NCBI GenBank assembly: GCA_021775875.1
Contig: JAJFHA010000011.1
Span: forward strand, 382,297 to 446,296
DNA: 64,000 nt
Source of the DNA: Hyphomicrobiales bacterium
Lineage (GTDB): Bacteria > Pseudomonadota > Alphaproteobacteria > Rhizobiales > NORP267
Reading direction: 5' to 3'
The notes below the pieces were generated by a model. It was not told the origin of the DNA, ran no database searches, and was given only the letters and a program-made list of their open reading frames with translations. Shown piece after piece: positions 10,207 through 20,459 of this stretch (its first letter is position 1; each line of letters starts with the position of its first letter). Made by a program: the position numbers and the translations under genes.

Positions 10207-11607
10207 TCAGGTTTGCAACCAGGATAGTGCGCGTGAGACCAAAGCTTCAGGATTTTCACCAGGTAAATAACCGGCAACACCGGATGCTATATCGATCCGT
10301 ACAGGTCCTTCGACTTCGGGAACTGAGAATTCTGTAAACCGCACAACGCTTGTGATGCGCTTTGTAGCAGCAAGCGCGGAGTCTGGATCGGTATCTGGCA
10401 GGATAGCGACAAAGATCGCACCCGAATAGCGAGCTGCCATATCTTCGCCACGCAAAAGGTAAGTCATCACCTCGCCAACCTGACGTATCATGCGGTCACC
10501 AACGGCGTAATCGTAGGCTTCGTTCAGCCCGGCCATATCACGGATGCCGAATGCGACAACCGAAAATTCGTTTTTATTGGACCCGGCTTCGTTCATCATC
10601 GTGCGTAAATGCTCGAACAAAAACCCACGGCTGAAAAGCCCGGTCAACCCGTCACTGGTGCTCATATGACGCGCTTCACGGTAGATGGCGCGTAAAGACT
10701 CCCTGAACCTGGATTCCAGCACATGGGCCATGACCCGGCGTTCCAGATCATCATCCAGAACCCTGTCACCCAATATTTCTGTATATCCGGCTCCAATAGC
10801 CGTATCGCACCAATCATCCTTATCGGTGTCACCGAGGGCAATCAAAGGCACATTGAAAAAACGGGAATGGCGGCGCACAAGTGTGGCGAAATCAAGCGCA
10901 GTTATGCCGTCTTCCTGAACTTCTACAACGACTGCATCGAAATCCCGACGTTGCATATATTCAACGGCCGTATCTAGTGTGAACGCGCCCGTCAGCGTTG
11001 CATGAGGAGACAAAACCCGCTCGATAGAAGCAAATTTTTTCCCGGTTCCAACGATAAGAATTGTGGCATCATCAAACTCTACCGGCATGCTGATTTGTTT
11101 CGGCGCATCAATGCCATACCGCTGGGAGGTAGTGATACGCCGCGTCAATTCCGATTGCATGGTCCCCAACCGGTTGAGGGATGAAATTCGGTTGATGATT
11201 TGTTGCACCGATACCGGCCGAATGAGAATATCATCCCATGGTGCAGCGGGAAGAAACCCTTCCATCTGCTCTCCCTCACCAGCAAGGAGGATCATAGGGA
11301 TATGCTCTTCTGCCGCTAATTGCGACAATTTGGCCAGGTTTTGCATGAGTTGGTTTGCCTCGGCATCGGAACCCTTATTCTCGGATCCAAAACTGCTGCT
11401 ATCAACAAGAATAGCCTGTGACCGTTTGCTGGTATTCGGCAAAACATCGCCCAAGCCATTGCTCGGATTTATATTAAGGCAATTAATGCCCGTATCCGAT
11501 AGCAGGTTGGTCATAGAATTTTCTGAACCAGCTATATCTTCTACAATCAAAATCTGTTCGGAATTGCCCATAAATCTTGCCTCTAACCCGCGCATAACTA
11601 CAAACAC
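10207..11607 (-). CDS. PopA/PleD-like protein: two degenerate receiver domains plus degenerate GGDEF domain
   Basis: ILIVEDIAGSENSM... and TILIVGTGKKFASIERVL... receiver-like folds; DGLTGLFSRGFLFEHL then RGED-x5-SGAIF in place of GGDEF, with RxxD I-site position kept. Confidence 0.8.
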   Translation of the reverse strand: MFVVMRGLEARFMGNSEQILIVEDIAGSENSMTNLLSDTGINCLNINPSNGLGDVLPNTSKRSQAILVDSSSFGSENKGSDAEANQLMQNLAKLSQLAAEEHIPMILLAGEGEQMEGFLPAAPWDDILIRPVSVQQIINRISSLNRLGTMQSELTRRITTSQRYGIDAPKQISMPVEFDDATILIVGTGKKFASIERVLSPHATLTGAFTLDTAVEYMQRRDFDAVVVEVQEDGITALDFATLVRRHSRFFNVPLIALGDTDKDDWCDTAIGAGYTEILGDRVLDDDLERRVMAHVLESRFRESLRAIYREARHMSTSDGLTGLFSRGFLFEHLRTMMNEAGSNKNEFSVVAFGIRDMAGLNEAYDYAVGDRMIRQVGEVMTYLLRGEDMAARYSGAIFVAILPDTDPDSALAATKRITSVVRFTEFSVPEVEGPVRIDIASGVAGYLPGENPEALVSRALSWLQT

Positions 11608-11646
11608 AATGCCATGAACAGGGTAAAAATATCATGAAGGTTGACG

Positions 11647-13215
11647 TCATACCCGGGCTTGGGTGGGGTCTGGCAAAACCAGATCACTGCGCTTGAGTTT
11701 TCCATTTGCGGTGCGGGGAAGAGCATTCAAGAAAATAATTTCATGTGGACGCTTGTATTCAGCCAATTCCTGTTGGGCATAATTGATAATATCGTCACGC
11801 AATTTCTGTTCTGCCTGATCACCAGAAATCGTCGCGTCGGGCACAACGAATGCGACAATTAGACGTACATTTGTACGTACTTCGCGTTCAGCAACAGCAA
11901 TTTCCCCAACACCAGAAACCATCGACAGAACGGATTCCACTTCAAACGGTGAAACCCGGTAGCCGAAAGCGTTCATCATGTCGTCGCTGCGACCATCGAG
12001 CCAGATATATCCATCCTCATCCATTGACGCGCGGTCGCCTGTCAAAAACCAGTCACCTCGCATGACCGCAGCTTCTTCTTCTGGGCGGTCCCAATAGCCA
12101 ATCATCAAACCAGGGTCTGAGCGATGAATTGCAATGACCCCTATTTCATTCGCGGGGAGGGGCATCTCACCACCATCCACATCCAGAATAGCAACTTTCC
12201 GCCCGTCTTGCGGTTTTCCGGGTGTCCCGGATCGCGGCGAAATCAAGCCGGGAGACGAGGAAATATAGGTGGAAATTTCGCTCATGCCGAAAGCCTCATA
12301 AAGCACAAGCCCCGTTTGCTCCAACCATGAGGAAGCGACATCATCGGGCAACGGCTCCCCGGCGGTAAGCCCGTGACGCAAAGTTCCGAATTGGCCAGAA
12401 TTTAAATTGCAATATTTCAATATCTGGCGATAAATCGTTGGGACAGCTGCGAAAATCGTCGCCCCGGCTCGCTCAATGATGGTAGGCCAAATGGTGGCAT
12501 CGCGGGCACCCGTATAGACTACGGCCGTCGCGCAATTTGCCCACGGATCAGTCAACCCTACGCCAAGCGTGTAGGTCCAGTTGAACGCGCCCGCATGGAG
12601 CATCGCGTCGTCTGAGGTGAGACCGTACCAACCCTGATACATGGGCCTTCGCCCCCAAGCCGCACGATGGGCATGTAATACGCCTTTGGGACGCGAGGTG
12701 GTCCCGGATGTGTATATCAAGTAGGCTGGATCATCTGCTTTGCTGTCCTGCCAATTAGTCAATCGGCCTTGCGCAGCGAAATTAGCGATCTGATGCTCGG
12801 TAAAACAAAGCATCTCTTCACCGTGATCACTCGTATCCAGATTTGCAGATAATACAATCGCGCGAGCGCCACTGTCTTTTGCAATAAAATCGACTTCGTG
12901 CGCCGATAATTGGCTGGAAGCTGGAATCGGGATAATGCCTGCTGCAATCGCACCAAAAAACAACAAAGCATATTCCGGGCAATTATCCATTCGGATTAAA
13001 ATCCGGTCGCCTGCGTTCAATCCGTTGTCGCGAAGGGCGCCCCCAATCCTGCGGACTTGCTGTTCCAGTTCGCGATATGTCCAACTGTGTATGACGGACT
13101 CTTCCTCCAGCCCAGTAATGACTTTAAGCGCAATTTTTTCAGGAAAATCCATCGCGCCACGCTCAATGCAATAGCGCGCCATGTTCAATTTTTCAGGAAT
13201 ATCGGACCCGGACAA
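11647..13215 (-). CDS. AMP-forming acyl-CoA synthetase (ANL superfamily, benzoate-CoA ligase-like)
   Basis: LIYTSGTTSRPKG, GMSEISTYI, DWFLTGDRASMDEDGYIWLDGRSDDMMNAFGYRVSPFEVE, TANGKLKRSDL. Confidence 0.92.
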   Translation of the reverse strand: MSGSDIPEKLNMARYCIERGAMDFPEKIALKVITGLEEESVIHSWTYRELEQQVRRIGGALRDNGLNAGDRILIRMDNCPEYALLFFGAIAAGIIPIPASSQLSAHEVDFIAKDSGARAIVLSANLDTSDHGEEMLCFTEHQIANFAAQGRLTNWQDSKADDPAYLIYTSGTTSRPKGVLHAHRAAWGRRPMYQGWYGLTSDDAMLHAGAFNWTYTLGVGLTDPWANCATAVVYTGARDATIWPTIIERAGATIFAAVPTIYRQILKYCNLNSGQFGTLRHGLTAGEPLPDDVASSWLEQTGLVLYEAFGMSEISTYISSSPGLISPRSGTPGKPQDGRKVAILDVDGGEMPLPANEIGVIAIHRSDPGLMIGYWDRPEEEAAVMRGDWFLTGDRASMDEDGYIWLDGRSDDMMNAFGYRVSPFEVESVLSMVSGVGEIAVAEREVRTNVRLIVAFVVPDATISGDQAEQKLRDDIINYAQQELAEYKRPHEIIFLNALPRTANGKLKRSDLVLPDPTQARV

Positions 13216-13221
13216 TTTAAA

Positions 13222-14916
13222 TTATCCTGTCATGCGAGTGCTTTGAGGCTGCACATCGGACAAATCGAGTGATCCGTCCTCAATCCGCATGATTTTCGGA
13301 ACAATATCAATTTTGATCGGGATTTTATGAACCGCAAGTCCGGTCTCAATAAATAAATCGCGAAGCGACTCCGCGTTGAGATTTAGCTCCGGGTCAACAA
13401 CTACAAAAACACCAATGCGTTGACCAAATAATGGGTCGTCAATTCCATAAGCCGCAATATCGAGAACAAATGCAAATTCCCGGTACCTTGTCTCAAGACC
13501 CGCTATTGAGAGATTGATCCCGCCAAGGGATATAACCCCCTTGCACCAAGAGACGGGTTCCAGAAATACCGGGTATTCTGCGCTCGCACGACATTGAATA
13601 TTGGTCCCGATAAATCCTTCTGCATACCTGTAGGTCTCTTGTTCTAGTGTCGCCGTCCGTTGTTGTACGTTACCAATCATACGAGGGGGCACCATCGGAC
13701 CAGAAACTTGTATCTCGCCGCCTAAAAGTGTTTCCGTACTGCCAGCTTTAACGCTTCTACCTTTGATACGAATTTCCAAAAGACAGGGCGGATCTTCCAC
13801 GCCACTGGGAAGTGGTATTTTCCCGGTCGGGACTTTCCCGAATTGCTGGTTCATTGCCCTTTTTTTGGTAAAAATTGCAGCCTCGCCCAGCGCAAAAACA
13901 TCTATAATGACAGTCGATTGGGTGTCTGAACTCGATAATTTCCCGAGGCCCGATCCATACAAATCTGGCCAGATATTTATAAGTCGCGAAACCTGAAAAA
14001 CCTGTTCATTGACAGCAAGAAGATTAGCTACATTTCCAGGAAGCACCGCAATCGTGACGCCTTCTTTTTCGGATTGCTGGAGAAAAATTTCGTAATCAAA
14101 GGCTTGATGCAACACCAGCTTGGAACCAGACAACAACCACGGCACCAGAATGGTTGAAATACTGGCAATTCCAGTCAGGTAGCTGGCGGAAAGAATGACG
14201 TCTTGTTCCGTGATCTGGGCTTCCATGACCGGACCAAGCGCGGCGGCAATCCAGTGATTATGACTCCGTGCCATTATTTGGGGCAATTCTTCTTCCCCAA
14301 TCCACCAGCCCATAGTGGCAACATGTTCCGCTTTGTTTTCGCGGTCATCTTCGGGTCTGTCGCCAGATTGTGCATCAAAAATATCATCAATATCCAATAC
14401 CCCGTCAGGGATATCCGAACCAAATCCAAGCACATGCCTGATCGAGAAAACTTCTACGGCTGCATCTCTGGCTACAAGTGCAAAATCGCGATCCACATTT
14501 GGCGACCCAGCGATAATCGCTTTTGGTGAAATTTGGTCAAGCGCTAGCGCGATGTCGGTGCTTGACCAAAGCGGGGGTAAGGGCACCGCGATCATTTTAG
14601 CCCGCATGATGCCAAGCATCACAATTGGTGCCTCAATTCTGTTTTCGCCCTGCCAAGCAATAACATCGTCTTGCTTCAAACCCAAAGAAAGCAGCTTCTC
14701 AGCAACCGCATTAACAGCATTTTCAACGCCTCTCCAATCAAGCCTGCGCGGCTCACTGCCGCTGTCAAAACCAGAGTTTGAGGAGTCAACTAACGCGATT
14801 TTTTCCGGGTTTGCCTTGGCCCCCTTTGCAACGAGTTCATCCAGTGTGATCTGGCCCCAAAGACCAGCCGTTATATAGGGGCTGCGGAGAATTTCATCAG
14901 TTAAGAGCATAATCAC
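13222..14916 (-). CDS. Divergent ANL/AMP-binding enzyme homologue, apparently lacking canonical adenylation motifs
   Basis: N-terminal AMP-binding-like fold (ALVDSSNSG...RRLDWRGVENAVNAVAEKLLSLGLKQDDVIAWQGENRIEAPIVMLGIMRAKMIAVPLPPLWS) but no TSGTTGxPKG and no C-terminal NGK. Confidence 0.7.
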   Translation of the reverse strand: MIMLLTDEILRSPYITAGLWGQITLDELVAKGAKANPEKIALVDSSNSGFDSGSEPRRLDWRGVENAVNAVAEKLLSLGLKQDDVIAWQGENRIEAPIVMLGIMRAKMIAVPLPPLWSSTDIALALDQISPKAIIAGSPNVDRDFALVARDAAVEVFSIRHVLGFGSDIPDGVLDIDDIFDAQSGDRPEDDRENKAEHVATMGWWIGEEELPQIMARSHNHWIAAALGPVMEAQITEQDVILSASYLTGIASISTILVPWLLSGSKLVLHQAFDYEIFLQQSEKEGVTIAVLPGNVANLLAVNEQVFQVSRLINIWPDLYGSGLGKLSSSDTQSTVIIDVFALGEAAIFTKKRAMNQQFGKVPTGKIPLPSGVEDPPCLLEIRIKGRSVKAGSTETLLGGEIQVSGPMVPPRMIGNVQQRTATLEQETYRYAEGFIGTNIQCRASAEYPVFLEPVSWCKGVISLGGINLSIAGLETRYREFAFVLDIAAYGIDDPLFGQRIGVFVVVDPELNLNAESLRDLFIETGLAVHKIPIKIDIVPKIMRIEDGSLDLSDVQPQSTRMTG

Positions 14917-14970
14917 GTTTCCGGCTTGTGAGAATAAAAGACCCTAGACTTCTGTCTCAAAGACAAAAGC

Positions 14971-16878
14971 TTACTGCGATTCGCCCGTATCGGTCTCTTC
15001 ATACCACCAGGCATCAGTTTTATAACCATAGAGGGATGGTACATCTGGGCGTTGAATGAACGACCAGCGGGCCACCCATTGCTGAGGCAAATGATAGAGC
15101 GGAATGACATAATTTCCTGACATCAACACCCGGTCCAGGGCGCGCACGGCATAGACAAAGTCTTCTCGAGAACGCGCTGCCAATATAGCTGCGATCACAA
15201 CGTCAACCGCTGGGTCCGAAACCCCCATATAATTACGGGTACCATCTGTGTTGGCCGAATTCCCGCCCCAATAAAAACTTTGTTCGTTGCCTGGAGACAG
15301 CGAGGCATACCAGAAATTCTGGATCATATCGAAATCATAAACCTGACGGCGGCGCTGATATTGAGCAGAATCTACTAACCGGATTTGAATATCCAGTCCG
15401 GCATTTCTGAGTGGACGGGCAAAACTCAGAGCCAGGCGTTCCTGATCTCTGGTGACAACCAGTAATTCAAAGGAAAATTGTACACCCGTTTCAGCGTTTA
15501 CAAGCTTGCTGTCTTCTAGATTCCATCCGGCTTCCGCCAATAGACGTAACGCAGATCGCAAACTCTGGCGGTTGCGGCCAGACGCGTCGCTGGTCGGTAA
15601 ATTGAATGTGCCGTCCATTATTTCTGGCGAAATTTGATCCAGATATGGATCCAGCATAGTGCGCTCTTGCTCGGATGAAGGCTGTCCATGAAAGGACAGT
15701 TCAGATTTGCCGAAGAAACTCTGAGTCCTGGAGTAGGTATCAAAAAACAGGTTCTTGTTGATCCATTCAAAATCAAACAAAAGCGTAAGGGCCTGGCGAA
15801 CACGAATATCCGAAAATATCTCGCGACGGGTATTGAATACGAAAGCCGACATGCCAGACGGAACACCGGTATCGAAAGTCTCCATGATAACACGGCCATC
15901 TGCCGCTGCCGGGAAATCATACCCTCGTGACCAGCGTCCCGGATCGCTCTCAGAGCGAACGTGATAGAGCCCTTTTTTGAAGGCTTCAAACAGGCTACTG
16001 CCATCTCGGTAATAATCGATCGTAATTGAATCAAAATTGTGCCGACCATTATTCACGGCTAGTTGCCAACCCCAATAATCCTGATTGCGCCGATATACGA
16101 TCCGAGACCCGGCATCGACGGTTTCAATAATATATGGACCGCTCCCAACCGGCGGTGTGAGACTGGTTTGTTCAAATGTTTCTGGATCATAAATATGGGC
16201 TGGCAATATGGGCATCAGCCCCATTATCAAGGCCAATTCCCGGTCGCTGCCCGGATCAAAAACAAAGCGCACATTATGGTCATCAATACGCTCCACAGAA
16301 GCGACGCGGGAATAATAATACCGGTGGTTGGGTCTGCCGTGATCCCGGAGCAGGGCGTGGGTAAAAATCACATCGTCGACGGTGATGGGCATTCCATCAG
16401 AAAACCGTGCTTCATCACGTAATCTGAATGTGACTGAAGAGCGGTTGTCTGGAACATCAATTGATTCAGCGATCAAACCGTACAAGCTGAATGGCTCGTC
16501 GAAACTCCGCGCCATCAGGCTTTCAAAAACATAATCCCTCAAGCCGGATGCCGGGACACCGCGCACGATCAACGGGTTGAGGTTATCAAAAAAACCAATC
16601 GTTCCAAAGGTGATATTCCCACCCGTCGGCGCGTCTGGATTTGTATAATTGAAATGTTCAAATTCCGGTCCGTGAAGGGGGGCGCCATGCATCGCTATGC
16701 CATGCATGGGTTCAGCGTGGGCTGTGCGGAATCCTGACAAAAGGGAGATTGGTGAGCAGAATAATAGCAACAAAAAAAGAGAAACAGGTAAGGCGAAGTA
16801 GCGCGTTTTGGCGCTTGATTTATATTGCATTATCTTTCCCGCAACAAAAAACCGGTTTTTGAATCGAATCTCCTCCAT
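14971..16878 (-). CDS. Extracellular solute-binding protein family 5 (YejA-like peptide/microcin C ABC transporter)
   Basis: Signal sequence; HGAPLHGPEFEHFNYTNPDAPTGGNITFGTIGFFDNLNPLIVRG, FRLRDEARFSDGMPITVDDVIFT. Confidence 0.92.
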   Translation of the reverse strand: MEEIRFKNRFFVAGKIMQYKSSAKTRYFALPVSLFLLLLFCSPISLLSGFRTAHAEPMHGIAMHGAPLHGPEFEHFNYTNPDAPTGGNITFGTIGFFDNLNPLIVRGVPASGLRDYVFESLMARSFDEPFSLYGLIAESIDVPDNRSSVTFRLRDEARFSDGMPITVDDVIFTHALLRDHGRPNHRYYYSRVASVERIDDHNVRFVFDPGSDRELALIMGLMPILPAHIYDPETFEQTSLTPPVGSGPYIIETVDAGSRIVYRRNQDYWGWQLAVNNGRHNFDSITIDYYRDGSSLFEAFKKGLYHVRSESDPGRWSRGYDFPAAADGRVIMETFDTGVPSGMSAFVFNTRREIFSDIRVRQALTLLFDFEWINKNLFFDTYSRTQSFFGKSELSFHGQPSSEQERTMLDPYLDQISPEIMDGTFNLPTSDASGRNRQSLRSALRLLAEAGWNLEDSKLVNAETGVQFSFELLVVTRDQERLALSFARPLRNAGLDIQIRLVDSAQYQRRRQVYDFDMIQNFWYASLSPGNEQSFYWGGNSANTDGTRNYMGVSDPAVDVVIAAILAARSREDFVYAVRALDRVLMSGNYVIPLYHLPQQWVARWSFIQRPDVPSLYGYKTDAWWYEETDTGESQ

Positions 16879-17083
16879 TTTCTAGCACGCATGTGCGGCC
16901 AGTTGTCGCTAACCTTGACTGAACAACCCTGTTTCCTATCCGTGCTATCTTTGCTAGAACCCTCAGAATTGTTGATCAGGACATGGTCTTGCCGCAATTT
17001 ATGCCGAGGGATTGGCAAGAGACATTCAGGTTTGTTGCTTGGTAAAGCGCGCTTGGAACGCCGAGAGATTTTAAGACACGAAA

Positions 17084-17788
17084 GTGAAAAAAATGAAATT
17101 CAAGTCGAAACGCCTAGTCAAGGGTTTGAATGCATCAGTTGCTGCAATCGGTCTTCTTGCCGGCGCTGTTTTAATGGTACCGATGGTTGCCAACGCGCAG
17201 CAAACCACCCCAGCTGAACCTGCTGCAGAAGCAACTCCTCCCTCGTCCCCTGGCGGGTCTTGGGTTAAGCTCTGCAATACGGAAGAAACATCAGGAACCG
17301 AGGTTTGTGTTATTTCGCAAGAATTGCGTGACCCGAATACAGGTCAGTTGGTTGCGTCAGTGACCATTCGTGAAATTCCAGACCAGCCAAAAGTAATGAT
17401 TGTGGCAGTGCCTACAGGTGTATTGTTACCGCCTGGAATGCGTATTCAAATTGATCAGGCTGAACCAAAACCGGCAGAATATGCCATTTGCTTCCCAAAT
17501 GCCTGTGTGGCCAGGATGAATGTTGATGACGGTTACATCAACTCGCTGAAGGCGGGCGGATTGTTGGGTATCACTGTCATGGGTGGTGATCGCCAGCAAG
17601 TTGGGTTCCCGGTATCTTTGGTTGGTTTCACCAAAGCGTATGATGATCCGGCAACGGCGCAGGAAGATTACGAGCAGACCCAGCGTCAATTGTCTGATAT
17701 CATTCGCCAGCGCGCTGAAGCAGCCCGCGCTGCGCAGGAAGCGCAGAGCAGCGAAGAAACACCAGCAACACCGGCTCCTGCTGAATAA
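17084..17788 (+). CDS. Invasion-associated locus B (IalB) family protein
   Basis: WVKLCNTEETSGTEVCVISQELRD, VPTGVLLPPGMRIQIDQ, CFPNACVARMNVDDGYINSLKAGG. Confidence 0.9.
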   Translation: MKKMKFKSKRLVKGLNASVAAIGLLAGAVLMVPMVANAQQTTPAEPAAEATPPSSPGGSWVKLCNTEETSGTEVCVISQELRDPNTGQLVASVTIREIPDQPKVMIVAVPTGVLLPPGMRIQIDQAEPKPAEYAICFPNACVARMNVDDGYINSLKAGGLLGITVMGGDRQQVGFPVSLVGFTKAYDDPATAQEDYEQTQRQLSDIIRQRAEAARAAQEAQSSEETPATPAPAE

Positions 17789-17810
17789 ATATATAATTCC
17801 GGAACCAGAT

Positions 17811-17843
17811 AAAAAAGGCGCCTCACGAGGGCGCCTTTTTTTA
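17811..17843 (+). terminator. Rho-independent terminator, probably bidirectional between convergent genes
   Basis: aaaaaaggcgcc-tcacgag-ggcgcctttttttatt hairpin plus T-tract directly after IalB. Confidence 0.92.
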
Positions 17844-17872
17844 TTCAACTTTACGAAATATCGAATATCAAC

Positions 17873-18205
17873 TCAGTGAGCCATGATCCCCAAAGGTTGA
17901 TAGATACCAGAATCCAACTTGCCAAATATTTCTGGAACCTGGGTATGACGAACCGGTTCGCCAGTATTATCCGGTAACAGGTTCTGTTCAGACACATAAG
18001 CCACATATTCCGTTTCGGAATTCTCCGCAAACAGGTGATAATAAGGTTGGTCCTTGATCGGCCTGATTTCCTCAGGAATCGAATTCCACCACTCTTCGGT
18101 GTTGCTGAATGTGGGATCCACATCAAAAACAACGCCGCGAAACGGGTAAACCCGGTGCTTCACAACCTGTCCGATTTGAAATTTGGCGTTGCGTTCTTCG
18201 TTCAT
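17873..18205 (-). CDS. hspQ: Heat shock protein HspQ / hemimethylated DNA-binding YccV-like
   Basis: KFQIGQVVKHRVYPFRGVVFDVDPTFSNTEEWWNSIPEEIRPIKDQPYYHL. Confidence 0.93.
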   Translation of the reverse strand: MNEERNAKFQIGQVVKHRVYPFRGVVFDVDPTFSNTEEWWNSIPEEIRPIKDQPYYHLFAENSETEYVAYVSEQNLLPDNTGEPVRHTQVPEIFGKLDSGIYQPLGIMAH

Positions 18206-18316
18206 CGCGCTGTTACCTGTCTATTACTCAAAAACATATCTCTATGATCTAGGTCTGCATAACCAATGTGCAACAGGTGACCGGCATAATACAAGCGTGA
18301 CGGCCAAAGAAACCTG

Positions 18317-19366
18317 TTAAAGACCATAAGCTGCAGCCAATTCAGGATCACGTTTCGCAACCTGGCGTGCCAACGCCACAATCACGCTGGCCTGTTTCCA
18401 GGTGGCATCATCCTGCATTTTACCGTCCAGCATAACAGCGCCTGTACCGTCCGGCATGGCTTCCAGAATACGAAGCGCAAATTTGACTTCGTCAATTTCA
18501 GGACTGAACACCGTTTTGGCGATATCAACTTGAGACGGGTGCAAAGACCAAGCACCAACGCACCCTAGCAAAAATGCATTCCGGAATTGCGATTCACACG
18601 CAAGCTGATCGGAAAAGTCCCCAAACGGGCCATAAAATGGTTTAATGCCGTTGGCAGCGCAGGCGTCTACCATCTTACTGACGGTATAATGCCAAAGGTC
18701 CTGCTGGAAGAAACTGCGCGGTGCGGTCTCATCTTCCATCATATCGGCGACGATGCCGTATCCCGGGTGACCACCACCAACCCGCGTGGTTTTCATGCGT
18801 CGGGACGCCGCTAAATCAGCCGGACCAAGGCTCATTCCGTGCATGCGGGGACTGGCCGCGGCGATATCATCAACATTCTTGACCCCTTCCGCTGTCTCCA
18901 GAATGGCATGCAACAGGATGGGTTTGGTCACATTGTGTTTTGCTTCGAGCTGCGCCAGCAATTGGTCCATATAATGAATGTCCCAGGGACCATCCACCTT
19001 TGGCACCATGATCACATCAAGTTTGTCGCCGATCGCCCCGACAATCTCCATGACATCATCCAGCATCCACGGGCTGTTTAATGCGTTGATCCGGGTCCAG
19101 AGGCCGGTAGCACCAAAGTCATGCTCTTTTGCCATCTGGATGAAACCATCACGGGCGGCTTCTTTGGCGTCAGCCGGAATGGCATCCTCCAGATTGCCAA
19201 GCACTACATCAACCTTACCAGCGATATCACCTGCCTTGTTTCTGATTTTCTCGATATGCGGTGGCACAAAATGTATCATTCGCTCTAGCGTTACCGGCAA
19301 TTCCCGGTACGGTGCAGCGGCACCGATTGCCAGCGGTTTGTGGAAATTGACAGGAAGTTTGTTCAT
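18317..19366 (-). CDS. mcl1: L-malyl-CoA/beta-methylmalyl-CoA lyase (HpcH/HpaI family)
   Basis: [65 protein letters not shown]-type core, [26 protein letters not shown]. Confidence 0.9.
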   Translation of the reverse strand: MNKLPVNFHKPLAIGAAAPYRELPVTLERMIHFVPPHIEKIRNKAGDIAGKVDVVLGNLEDAIPADAKEAARDGFIQMAKEHDFGATGLWTRINALNSPWMLDDVMEIVGAIGDKLDVIMVPKVDGPWDIHYMDQLLAQLEAKHNVTKPILLHAILETAEGVKNVDDIAAASPRMHGMSLGPADLAASRRMKTTRVGGGHPGYGIVADMMEDETAPRSFFQQDLWHYTVSKMVDACAANGIKPFYGPFGDFSDQLACESQFRNAFLLGCVGAWSLHPSQVDIAKTVFSPEIDEVKFALRILEAMPDGTGAVMLDGKMQDDATWKQASVIVALARQVAKRDPELAAAYGL

Positions 19367-19478
19367 TGGGAGACCTCAGTCTGTCATATTTTGAATTCGA
19401 TCGGGATGATTCCCGGTGCCTCAAACTTTTGACAAAGTTTTTAATTTCAGCACAAGCTTCAACTGCACCGGGACATAA

Positions 19479-20441
19479 TTGAGAATGGCGCTTCTGTCAC
19501 TGGTATTTCCATTTTTCGGTCTAATTTTTCTGGGATATTTCGCTGGAAAAAGAAATCGCTCCGCGTCGTCGCTTGGATGGTTACATACATTCGTATTCTA
19601 TTTCGCCTTGCCTTCATTGTTTTTCCAACTCGTATCCAGAACCCCGATTGAAGAACTGGCCAATTGGCGGTTTATCGCCAGCACCACATTCGCAACCTAT
19701 TGCGCTTTCGTGGTTGCCTTTGTGGTTGGCATTATCTCCACCCGGGGCAATATCGCCCATTCAACTATCCAGGGCGCGATCGGCAGCTATTCCAATGTCG
19801 GTTATTTGGGACCGGGCCTGACGCTGGCAGCACTTGGCCCGGCGGCAGCGGTGCCAACCGCGCTTATTTTCACCTTCGACAACATCCTCCTGTTCACGAT
19901 TGTCCCGCTATTGATGACGCTTGGAAACACAACAGGTCAGGGCGACAAATCTCTGATTACGATATTGGTTGGCGTGGTGAAAAAGGTTCTGTTTCATCCT
20001 TTCATTGTCGCTACTATTTTGGGCGTGATCGCTGCCTATTTTCAATTTGTACCGCCAGATCCGGTTGAGCGACTTTTAGCTATGTTGGGGCAGGCGGCAG
20101 CGCCATGTGCGTTATTTGCCCTCGGCATCACCATGGCACAGCGGCCCATGAAGCGCGTACCTTCGGAATTACCATTCCTGATTGCTGCAAAATTGATGAT
20201 TCATCCAGGTTTGATGGTAGTGATTTTAACGCTCGCAGGCGGGTTCAGCCCGGAATGGTTTTATACAGCCATCCTGATGGCGTCGCTCCCAACGGCCGCC
20301 AATGTTTTCGTGATGGCAGAAGAATATAAATCCTATGTTGAGCGGACATCAGCTACAATTTTCATCGCAACCGTTTCTTCCGTCATAACCGTGTCAACGA
20401 TATTGTATCTCGTCACCAACAACCTCATCCCCGTAAAATAA
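19479..20441 (+). CDS. AEC family transporter (auxin efflux carrier-like)
   Basis: About 10 TM segments; SYSNVGYLGPGLTLAALGPAAAVPTALIFTFDN, LPTAANVFVMAEEYKSYVERTSATIFIATVSSVITVS. Confidence 0.9.
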   Translation: MRMALLSLVFPFFGLIFLGYFAGKRNRSASSLGWLHTFVFYFALPSLFFQLVSRTPIEELANWRFIASTTFATYCAFVVAFVVGIISTRGNIAHSTIQGAIGSYSNVGYLGPGLTLAALGPAAAVPTALIFTFDNILLFTIVPLLMTLGNTTGQGDKSLITILVGVVKKVLFHPFIVATILGVIAAYFQFVPPDPVERLLAMLGQAAAPCALFALGITMAQRPMKRVPSELPFLIAAKLMIHPGLMVVILTLAGGFSPEWFYTAILMASLPTAANVFVMAEEYKSYVERTSATIFIATVSSVITVSTILYLVTNNLIPVK

Positions 20442-20459
20442 TCCAGACAGGAAACGAAT

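Noticed and set aside
19383-19391. Single CTGTCAT heptamer upstream of malyl-CoA lyase considered as a PHO box
   Set aside because: No second heptamer at 11-bp spacing.
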